DNA of 64,000 bases from JAXMAR01 sp046350295. GTDB lineage: Bacteria > Planctomycetota > Planctomycetia > Gemmatales > Gemmataceae. A program made the translations under genes and the position numbers. The DNA lies in assembly GCA_046350295.1 (NCBI GenBank), contig JAXMAR010000009.1, positions 123,797-187,796 of the forward strand, given 5' to 3'. Shown piece by piece: positions 56,976 through 64,000 of this stretch (position 1 is the stretch's first letter; each line of letters starts with the position of its first letter). The notes below the pieces were generated by a model that saw only the letters and a program-made list of their open reading frames with translations, had not been told where the DNA came from and searched no databases.

Positions 56976-57340
56976 GGTGAGTGGGGGGAGGTGAGTGGTG
57001 AGTGGTGGGAGGGGAATTGACAATTAGCAATTGACGATTAGCAATTTCAAATTTGGGGTTTGTTGAAGGGGTGGCGTTTGGGGTGGGGTGGGTTTCGTCG
57101 CGCGGGTCGGTGGAGGGGTGGGAGTGGTTTTGGTTTTGGCGGTGGACGGAAGGGGTTTTGGGGATTTGGGTTGGGGAGGTGGGTGGATGTTAGTGGTCGA
57201 TATGGAGCGGTGAGTGGGTGTGTGCGCGACGAGATGCGACGAAACAGCTGGGGGGAGGGGCGTGTCCCTCAAGTGTTATTAGAGCAGAGATGGGGATGGG
57301 CGCGTAGGTTGGTTGTGGCACTTCTCGCGCACGAAGGACA
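56976..57340. other. Intergenic region with G/T-rich low-complexity DNA
   Basis: 365 bases, strongly purine- and T-skewed on the plus strand (gtgagtggggggaggtgagt-type repeats near 56970-57010 and a ggttttgg-type stretch near 57120-57180). No gene supported; short open frames here read as low-complexity peptides. Confidence 0.5.
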
Positions 57341-57808
57341 TCACACCTCCACCCTCTCCACCATCCCCTTCCGCTCCAAGACCGCCGCCCGCACGCGCCC
57401 CAGCAGGTCCGCCGCCTTCCCCTTCGCCGCCACGTTCACGCGCGGCGCCAGCGCCTTGAGGTCCTTCAGCGCCGGCCCCAGCGCCTCCAGCTCCGCGAAC
57501 GCCGCCACGATGCCGTCGCGCGTCACGCTCTCCTGGGCCGCCCGGTTGTAGAGATCGGCCACCCGCTCCAGCGCCGCCGCCAGCGCCGCCGGGTCCTTCT
57601 TCGCTCTCGCCGGCTTCGCCGCCTGCGCCTTCGCCAGCGCCGCCTCCAGCTTGCCGATCATGCCGGCGAAGTCCTTGAGCCGCAGCTCCCGATACGGCTG
57701 CAGCGAAGCGCACGCTTCCTCCAGCTCGTCCGCGACCGCCTTCGCCTTGGCCCCGCGAAAGAGACTGGCGAGGTTCGTGAGGTGTAGCTGTAGGTCTTCG
57801 ATCTTCAT
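57341..57808 (-). CDS. Helical protein of unknown function
   Basis: 155 residues from MKIEDLQLHLTNLASLFRGAKAK (start at 57808, GGGGGAA 5-11 bases upstream). Ala/Leu/Lys-rich, almost entirely predicted helix (LEEACASLQPYRELRLKDF; KAQAAKPARAKKDPAALAAALERVADLYNRA). No Cys and no recognised motif. Lies upstream of the RepA-like ATPase on the same strand, so possibly part of the same phage/plasmid module. Confidence 0.65.
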   Translation of the reverse strand: MKIEDLQLHLTNLASLFRGAKAKAVADELEEACASLQPYRELRLKDFAGMIGKLEAALAKAQAAKPARAKKDPAALAAALERVADLYNRAAQESVTRDGIVAAFAELEALGPALKDLKALAPRVNVAAKGKAADLLGRVRAAVLERKGMVERVEV

Positions 57809-57849
57809 GGGTTCCCCCGTCTTGATTGCTTCGTTGTTTGGGGACGCTG

Positions 57850-58087
57850 CCCCTGACCCCCCTCCCCAACCCTCCCCCACAAGGGGGAGGGGGTGGTTTT
57901 CGGGCGGAGGGTGTTCTGGTTGCGCGGCGCGACGTTAGGTCGCTGCCGCGTTGGCGTTGCCCATTGCCGCGTTGGCGTTGTGCGGCCTGTCCACGTTGCC
58001 TCTTGCAAAACCTCAACCCGCCGCCAAAGACTACCCCCGACGGCGCTTAGCCGTTCGATTTCCTTGGCAGGTTGCACTTGCAAAACC
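57850..58087. repeat. Decayed repeat patch between the helical protein and DUF559 gene
   Basis: Contains a hairpin accctcccccacaagggggaggg at about 57868-57890 and a direct repeat (ttgcaaaacctcaacccgccgccaaagac at about 58003 and 58078), plus short gcgttggc repeats. Non-coding. Confidence 0.7.
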
Positions 58088-58510
58088 TCAACCCCCCGCC
58101 AAAGACAACTCCCTCCCCCCTTGTGGGGAAGGGTTGGGATGGGGGGTCGGCGACTCGACCTCCTGCAACGCCGCCACCTTTCGCAAATAGCTCCAGATTA
58201 CTTCAAGGATCGCGTCCAGCGATTCAAACACATCGTGGTTCCAGAATCGCATTACATGAAAGCCCTGCGACGATAACCACGTCGTCCGCTTTTCATCCTT
58301 CGCCTTGTTCTCCTCGAGGTTGTGCTGCCCGCCGTCGAGCTCAACAATCAGTCGCGCGGGGACGCAAACGAAATCGACGACATAGGCGCCAATCGGCGCC
58401 TGCCGGCGAAACTTGAAGTTCAGCAACTGCCGCCGCCGCAGCTCGGCCCACAAGCGACGCTCGGCGTCGGTCATGTTTTTTCGCAGGCTCCGGGCGAAGT
58501 CGCGGGACAT
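58088..58510 (-). CDS. DUF559 nuclease-like protein
   Basis: 140 residues. Start at 58510. ARSLRKNMTDAERRLWAELRRRQL, FKFRRQAPIGAYVVDFVC, RLIVELDGGQH and RFWNHDVFESLDAIL are the DUF559 (very-short-patch-repair-like, PD-(D/E)XK) signature; the acidic D of VVDF and E of VELDG with the following GQH are the likely active site. The last about 20 residues (TPHPNPSPQGG part) are encoded by a palindromic repeat, so the gene end has been replaced or extended by an element. Confidence 0.85.
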   Translation of the reverse strand: MSRDFARSLRKNMTDAERRLWAELRRRQLLNFKFRRQAPIGAYVVDFVCVPARLIVELDGGQHNLEENKAKDEKRTTWLSSQGFHVMRFWNHDVFESLDAILEVIWSYLRKVAALQEVESPTPHPNPSPQGGRELSLAGG

Positions 58511-59470
58511 TGGTTGCTTTCTCTGACTTTCGGGGTCCACCCCCACCTAACCCTCCCCCACAAGGGGAGGTGCTCTCTGTCCGAGGGATACTGCTTTGAC
58601 GCCGCTGGTTGGCCCGCGTCACGCTGCGCCCCAGCTGCTGCGTTGCTGCCACCTTGCCGCCCCGCGATCGGCCGCCGTCGCGCCACGCAGAAACCCCATC
58701 CCCTCCATCAAAGATCATCTCCCCTCCCCCTTTGTGGGGAGGGTTGCTTTCTCTTGACTTCGGGGTCCACCCCCCACCCCAACCCTCCCCCACAAGGGGA
58801 GGGGGTGGTTTCCCGTCCGAGGGATACTGTTACGCGACGCCGCTGGCTGGCCCGCGCGTCACGCCGTGCCCCAGCTGCTGCGTTGCCGCCACCTTGCCGC
58901 CCCGCGATCGGCCGCCGTCGCGCCACGCAGAAACCCCATCCCTCCATCGTGATCACCCCCTCCCCCTTGTGGGGGAGGGTTGCTTTCTGACTTTCGGGGT
59001 CCACCCCCACTAACCCTCCCCCACAAGGGAGGGTCGCTCGTCCGAGGGACAGCCACGCCCGGCGCCGCGCTGCTGTATCTGCGTCGCCGTTGTCGTCACG
59101 TTGTCGCGTCGCCACGCTTGGCGCGTCGCCACGCTCGCCGCGCTGCCGCCACGCTTGCCGCGTTGCCGCCACGCTTGCCGCGTTGCCGCCACGCTTTCTG
59201 CCGCGTTGCCGCTACGTTGCCGCGTTGCCGCCACGCTTGCCGCGTTGCCGCCACGCGATCCCGCCGCCTTTCGCGCCACGCAGATACCCAACCCTCCATC
59301 AATGACGCCCGGGTGTGGGGAGGGTTGGGGGGTGAGGGACGACTTACTGTAATGTAATCGACGCGACCTCGTGCAGCCGCCTTGCGCTGCGGCTGCACGA
59401 CACAGGTTCTTCTCTCTGACTTCCGAGTCCACCCCCTTCCCCAACCCTCCCCCACAAGGAGGAGCTGTTT
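58511..59470. repeat. Repeat field: tandem ~235-base units built from palindromic elements
   Basis: About 960 bases without a gene. Three tandem units begin at 58513, 58743 and 58979 (gttgctttct-tgactttcgggg start), each with the hairpin accctcccccacaaggggaggg, the string gatcggccgccgtcgcgcca and a closing hairpin; a fourth partial unit begins near 59408. Unit three is expanded by a 20-base minisatellite (59135-59262). Confidence 0.88.
59135..59262. repeat. 20-base GC-rich minisatellite
   Basis: Unit cgttgccgccacgcttgccg repeated about six times with small variations inside the third 235-base unit. Confidence 0.8.
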
Positions 59471-59758
59471 GGCGGCCGCCGAATATCAGTCGGTCTCTCG
59501 TCGGAACCTCTTTCGCACCTCATTCTCCTTTCCGTACCTTCCGTGGTTCATACCTACCGCGCCGCCTCCACCTGCCGGCATTCCCGCGGCACCGCCCAGC
59601 CTCGCCGCCAGTCGGCCGAACGCCTTGTGGCTTCGCCCCCTCCGGCGGCTGGAACGTCTCCGCTTGCTCACGCGGATCTCTTCGTCTGCGGAATGTTCGC
59701 CTTGAACCCGTGCAGGGGGATGCCGAGCTGATCCTGGCCTTGTACCAAGCAGCTGGCC
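59471..59758. other. Non-coding stretch after the repeat field
   Basis: Contains a fragment of the ccttccgtggttcat repeat near 59535, otherwise nothing recognisable. Downstream of the parA-like pseudogene. Confidence 0.4.
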
Positions 59759-60897
59759 CTACATTCTCCTTCTTGAACCGTCAGCTTGTTCCGCGGAGTG
59801 CGTCCGGTTCATCACGACGCCGGCCACTTGCAACGCGGGTTGATGTGTTCCCCCAGCTTCTTGACGCCGCAGCAATTGCGGCACACGCTCCGTCACCTTC
59901 TGCTTGATCTTCACCGGGATCAGCACGTCGTTTCTGCTGCCAGGGCGTTGACGCAGCAGGTGTTGATGAGCGGCGGGCAGTCCATGAGGACGAGGTCGTA
60001 GCGGTTCGTGATCCGCTTCTGGTGCAGCGCCCGCCGCAGCAGGAAGCGCGTGTCCTTCTTCCCGAGCTTGAGCAGCCACGACATCGTCAGGTTCATCTCG
60101 GCATACGCCAGCTTGTCCGAAGTCGGCACGATGCCGCACTCCGCGTCATCCAGGATCGGCTCGGACATGGCCTCGTGCTGTCTATCTGGTACGCCGATGC
60201 GTCGTCGCCTCCAGGAAAGCTGTTGCCAGCTTCTCGTCCCGGTACTTGGCGACGATATCCGAATGCGGAATGAAGAACGACGACAGCGTCCCCTGCAAAT
60301 CGAGGGCCGACCAGGAGGACGCGACGAGCCCGCCGCAAGCCGCCGCAAACGCCGCCCCGAGGTGTGCCGTGACCGTCGTCTTGCCGACGCCCCCTTCAGA
60401 TTCAGGACGGAGACGACCGCCGTTTGTCGATCCGTGAGAGGCCGGAGCGCGGCGCCCGCATTCGCCCGCCGCTCCCAGAGTTGCTCCTCCAGCTTCATCA
60501 TCTTGCTGACAAGACTTCTGCTGCTGCCGGATCGTTCGGGTGTCGCGCGTCTCGATGTCGTCCTGGAGCGTTCCTTGATCTTCTCATTGAGCTGAACGCG
60601 GACGGTCTCCTGCTCAGCGCGGAAATCGGCGAGCTTCGCTCAACGCTGCTGTCGTGCGTTTTTCCCGAACCGCATCCTGTTGCCGCTCAGCCGCCCCGTT
60701 CTTCTCCGCCAGCGTCGCCGCCTCGATCGCCTTGCCGTCCAGCCGCTTGTGCAAATCGTCGATCAAAGTCTCGAAGACAAACGCCTTGCGCCGCATCCGG
60801 ATCACGTAGCCAATCACCGTTACGACGATGGCGACAAGGGCCCTGGATCGCCGTGAACAGCCGCGGCATGCTTCAAGGTAGTCATCAGCTTCTGCAT
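59759..60897 (-). pseudogene. Membrane-anchored ParA-like ATPase, frameshifted
   Basis: Reading across frames gives one protein. An N-terminal membrane helix (LVAIVVTVIGYVI near 60825) leads into a long charged coiled-coil (LIDDLHKRLDGKAIEAATLAEKNGAAERQQ), then a ParA domain with VLNLKG-GVGKTTVTAHLG (P-loop split by a one-base deletion near 60390), a second disturbed stretch near 60190-60300, the intact VLMDCPPLINTCCVNALAA, and after another shift VLIPVKI and VVMNRT. A ParA fused to a membrane anchor is unusual. Several indels make it non-functional as written. Confidence 0.75.
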
Positions 60898-60969
60898 GGA
60901 CGAGCCGACGAAGGGTGAATCGAGGAAGGTCGCGTAGGTAGATTAAGGGCGCCCGCCGCGTCGACGCAA

Positions 60970-62279
60970 TCAAAAAACGGAGAACGTCGTCGCGGCACGT
61001 GCCGGCATGCCGCCGCGGTCAATACCGGAGCTGCCAGCCGCCGGTCGATGATCGGCGTGCTCGAACGGCGAAGTGGTCTTGTCCCGGGCGGCGCGCAAAT
61101 GACGCCGAGCGATCTCGCTGTTTCCGGCCTTGCGCTGGAGTTCCCCCAGCGTGGCGTCCAAGAGGTGGTAGTGGCGGAGCGTCGCATCCGCGACCATGCC
61201 TCGAGGGAACGGATCCCCGCCTCGGGCCATGAATCTGCGCCAGGACGATGGCTCGATTGGCGTGAACACCGGCGAGCCGCTGGATGGCGAGCAGTTGCAG
61301 CGTCGTAGAGCCGCAGGATCGCCGGCCAGTCGGTTGCCGCGTAACTCGGGCGACGCACGATGGGACGCGATGGCCGCCTCGACATGAAAGCGGGAAACGG
61401 CGGGGTTTTGTGCTGCGGCGGCGAGGAACTCGGCTGCCTTCCGGATGGCTCTCGGTCCCACTTGTCGCGATCCTGCTCTTCCATCAGCAGGAGAGGCCGC
61501 GTTGATCGAGGCGGGCGTCCAGGCGGGCGGCATGGAACAGCATCAAGGCCATCGCCGCCCGGCCGGCGGGCGTGCCGCGCAGGGCGGCTGCGTACACAGC
61601 AGATGGCAGAGCCGGGCCGCCCTCGCACAAATCGCCGCGGATGGCGGACTCGCCGTCGGAGCTGCAATAGCCCTCGCTGAAGAGAAGGTAAAGGGCGTGG
61701 TGGACGCTGTCGAGCCGGGCGGCCATCTTCGCGCGGGCGCGCGGGGGGCTCGAGCGTGATCCGCCTGTCGATCAGGTCACGCGTGGCCTGCTGGAGTCGC
61801 TTGATCGTTTCCTCGCTGACGAGGAAGCGCGCGGGCGATCTCGAGTTGCCGAAGCCGCACAGCGATTTCAGTGTCAGTGCGAGTTGGCTTTCGCGCGGCA
61901 AAAGCGGGTGGCAGCACGCGAACATCATCCGCAGCTGGCTGTCGGCGATCTCGGTGTCGAGAAAGAGGTCGTCGAGCGCCTGGTCGCGCGGCCGGGTCTG
62001 GGCCCAGTGCTCCAGGGCGCGCTGGCCGATGTCGTCGCGGCGCAGGGCGTCCAAGATCTTGTTCTTGGCGACGCGGTGGACCCAGCCCGACGGGTTCTCC
62101 GGTGTCCGCAGGCGCCAGGCCTCGAGGGCGTCGAGCAGTGTCGCCTGCACCATGTCCTCGACGAGACCGAAGTTGCGAAAGCCGAACAGCCGCGTCAGCA
62201 CGGACACGAGCCGGCCCGCTTCATGGCGGAAGAAATGCTCGACGAGCGGAGCGGCCGGCGGCGGTTGCGTGGCGGTCAT
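60970..62279 (-). pseudogene. ECF sigma factor of the ECF42 (DGPF-linked) type, frameshifted
   Basis: Intact N-terminal sigma region 2 and start of region 4 (LVEDMVQATLLDALEAWRLRTPENPSGWVHRVAKNKILDALRRD; SEETIKRLQ). From about 61830 on the frame changes several times: LFSEGYCSSDGESAIRGDLC lies in a second frame, LRHYHLLDATLGELQRKAGNSEIARRHL in a third. These belong to the long C-terminal helical (TPR-like) extension found in ECF42 sigma factors. Partner: the YciI/DGPF gene directly upstream, which is intact. Confidence 0.8.
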
Positions 62280-62362
62280 CTGCGTCTTTTCGCAAGGACC
62301 GCGGCACGCGACGAAGGGCGCCTGACCCCGCGGTCAGGCGCCTTTCCTGGTTGCCCCGGCCG

Positions 62363-62713
62363 TCACATTTTCAGGGCGAAGCCGGCGAGGCGGCGAACCT
62401 CCACCGAGCCACCGCGCAAAGCGGGACAACCGCGGGCGAGTTTCGCGGCGGCATCGATACTCTCGGCCTCGACGACGGAATAGCCGCCGAGAACCTCCTT
62501 GGACTCGACGAAGGGCCCGTCGAGCACGACATTGGCTCCGCGCAGCACCTTGCCCTCCGGGGTGAGCGCGTCCCCCGAATCGACCATCCAGCCATCTTTC
62601 ATCGCGGCGGCGATCCAGTCGCCCCACTGCTTCAGCATTTCTTGCATCTGCGCCGGCGTCATCTGCGCCCCGGCGTCCTTGTCCCCGCGATAGACGAACA
62701 GAAACCTGGCCAT
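62363..62713 (-). CDS. YciI/DGPF family protein linked to ECF42 sigma factor
   Basis: 116 residues. MARFLFVYRGDKDAGAQMTPAQMQEML start and the DGPFVESKEVLGGYSVVEA motif define the DGPF/YCII-related family. Family members are small dimeric proteins typically encoded next to ECF42 sigma genes and under their control; role unknown. 83 bases upstream of the sigma gene on the same strand. Confidence 0.92.
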   Translation of the reverse strand: MARFLFVYRGDKDAGAQMTPAQMQEMLKQWGDWIAAAMKDGWMVDSGDALTPEGKVLRGANVVLDGPFVESKEVLGGYSVVEAESIDAAAKLARGCPALRGGSVEVRRLAGFALKM

Positions 62714-62899
62714 GTGCGTCTCCCCTTATTTGATGTACGGAACCCGCCTCGCCTGCGGGGCCGGACCCGCTCCGGCCTCGCGCTGCGAGGCTTACCGGGT
62801 ATGACGAACGGCCGGGCGGCGCGGGGACAGGAATCGGATTCTTTTTTGTTGCGCGCCGCCCGTCCCTGGAACTGAAACCGGATCGGCGCCTCCTGTCGT

Positions 62900-64000
62900 C
62901 TACCGCGCTGGTCTTCGGGAACCGTCTTCGTCCAGCAACAGCATGATCAGCGACTGCTCCATTTCGCCGGGTCTGAAACCCATCGGCCCCCGGCCCCCCT
63001 GGTAGGCCACTTTGCCGGCGCGATCGATAATGTAAAGGCGATCGGGCATGCCGCTGTAAGCGTGGCCGACGCGGTCGTCGATCGTGTCGATCAGTAGCGG
63101 CAGGGACATGTGCAGCGCGGCGCAGCAGGCCTGGGCGGCCTCCACGCGTTCCGCGGCGGTGCGGTGCTGACGAATCTTGATGCCGACCTTGTCGTTGCCG
63201 ACGCTACTGGCGCCATCAACCGGATGCGCCTCCCGAACGTAGATAGCGAGAAACTGAACGCGATCGCCATAACGGCTCTTGAGTTCCTCGAGGGCGCCAA
63301 ACTGGGCCCGATAAGGTCCTCAGGTGAAGCTGCCGAAAACCAGCACGACCGGTTTCTTGCCGCGGAAGTCGGAGAGCGTGATCTGCTTCTTGCCGTCCTG
63401 CGTCGGCAGCGTGAAATCAGGCGCCTCCACGTCGACGCGCGGGCCTTCGAACGGGGAGCCCAGGTCACCCAGCAGTAGACATCGCTGCCACACATCTTTC
63501 GACGCTTTGCCGGCCTTCCCCTTCTCGTCTTTGCCGGCGGCCTTCTCCTCCTTGCCCTTGCCCTTCTCCTTGGACGGACTGGGTCGCGACCAATCGAGGT
63601 CGTCCGGCGTGATGACGCCGTCGCCGTCGCGATCGAGTCGAGCGAACCACGCCGGTGGGCCGGCGAAATCCTTGGCGGCGATGCGGCCCGTGCGGCCGGG
63701 GTCGAATCGGTCGGCGAGCCAGCGCCAGTCATGGCGGCGCCGGCTCGGGTCGAACCAGCCCGCGCCGGGTCCGAGCCGGTCTCCCCTCTGGAGGGCGACA
63801 AACATGCGCACCGCTTCGGAGCGCGGGAAGCTGTTGTCGCAGTAGTCGAGCAGCGGCGCCTGGAACATCGCCTCCAGCCAGCGCCGCGCCTGCTCCGGGC
63901 CGGGCGAGGGCGCCTCCTTGCTCGTCACCGGAGGATCGGACCACGCCGGCACGGCACACAACCAAAGAAGGGCAAGCGGAAGGATGAACAGTCTTCGCAT
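62900..64000 (-). CDS. Secreted EF-hand + deiodinase-like thioredoxin-fold protein, candidate selenoprotein (in-frame UGA)
   Basis: Signal peptide 1-21 (MRRLFILPLALLWLCAVPAWS), an EF-hand loop DRDGDGVITPDD at 123-134 (Ca ligands D123, D125, D127, D134) and a preceding weaker one, a Lys-rich linker, then a thioredoxin/iodothyronine-deiodinase-like domain from APDFTLPTQDGKKQ. The line VLVFGSFT is followed by TGA (codon 227, 63320-63322), then GPYRAQFGALEELK, IYVREAHPVDG and on to a TAG at 62900, with no other stop. In the family the residue after FGS-x-T is the catalytic Cys or selenocysteine. If UGA is read as selenocysteine the protein has 366 residues; otherwise it is a truncated 226-residue product. 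Starts at the window edge. Confidence 0.8.
63292..63309 (-). promoter_or_regulatory. Candidate bacterial SECIS hairpin
   Basis: Begins 11 nucleotides after the UGA of the deiodinase-like gene. GGGC pairs with GCCC and CCA with UGG around a GUU loop, with one bulged C. Position and loop G/U fit bacterial SECIS elements, but GC-rich hairpins are common, so support is moderate. Confidence 0.45.

Noticed and set aside
58511..59470. CRISPR array
   Set aside because: Repeats are about 230-236 bases or 20 bases apart with no short, constant repeat-spacer alternation and no cas genes nearby.
63320..63322. Plain nonsense mutation or gene end at the TGA of the deiodinase-like gene
   Set aside because: Kept as an alternative but not preferred: the frame stays open and conserved for 140 codons and the stop falls precisely on the catalytic Cys/Sec position.

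Overview
The window is a GC-rich bacterial chromosome segment. Its gene content points to a planctomycete, most likely of the Gemmata group. The signs are two long Ser/Thr kinases with membrane segments, two Uma2-type proteins, a DUF4058 protein, a DUF433 antitoxin, VWA, PQQ and BNR secreted proteins, an exosortase, and many GC-rich palindromic repeats. This placement is an inference from gene families; no rRNA, tRNA or CRISPR was seen.

Layout. 1-3.8 kb: end of a secreted protein, DUF4058, a two-gene ABC-2 exporter and a RelE/ParE-type toxin pair. 3.8-8.3 kb (minus): contiguous kinase, unknown protein and Cys-rich glycosyltransferase. 8.5-11.9 kb: secreted VWA protein with a strong terminator, and a second kinase fused to a membrane domain. 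12.3-22.3 kb (plus): an exopolysaccharide locus with exosortase, Wzz/BY-kinase, EpsI, sugar-phosphate transferase, Wzy/ligase, Wzm, Wzt and a GT4 glycosyltransferase. 22.7-28.4 kb: the mutasome cassette imuA-imuB-dnaE2, in which dnaE2 is heavily damaged. 28.5-43.1 kb: Uma2 proteins, PQQ propeller, VOC protein, fatty acid desaturase, cytidylate-kinase-like protein, a large BNR propeller, a site-2 protease and two membrane-associated GTPases flanking a DUF433 gene.

43.2-58.5 kb is an accessory island. A minus-strand phage or plasmid-like set (terminase-like protein, RepA-like ATPase, helical protein, DUF559 nuclease) surrounds a plus-strand type I restriction-modification locus. In that locus hsdM and hsdR each carry one frameshift, and hsdS is split by an ISAzo13-type element whose 3-bp target duplication can be read exactly. 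Two PIN-toxin modules, an ImmA/IrrE-type protein and a small metallopeptidase lie among the hsd genes. 57.8-59.5 kb is a repeat field.

59.7-62.3 kb holds two genes broken by several indels: a membrane-anchored ParA-like ATPase and an ECF42-type sigma factor, the latter with an intact DGPF/YciI partner. The window ends with a secreted EF-hand plus deiodinase-like thioredoxin-fold protein. Its reading frame passes through a UGA exactly at the expected catalytic Cys/Sec position, which makes it a candidate selenoprotein and the most interesting single observation.

A second theme is small palindromic elements lying in frame inside coding genes (imuB, dnaE2, hsdM, the terminase-like gene). The indels in dnaE2, hsdM, hsdR, the transposase, the parA-like gene and the sigma gene could be real decay or assembly error. 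They should be checked against reads before biological conclusions are drawn.
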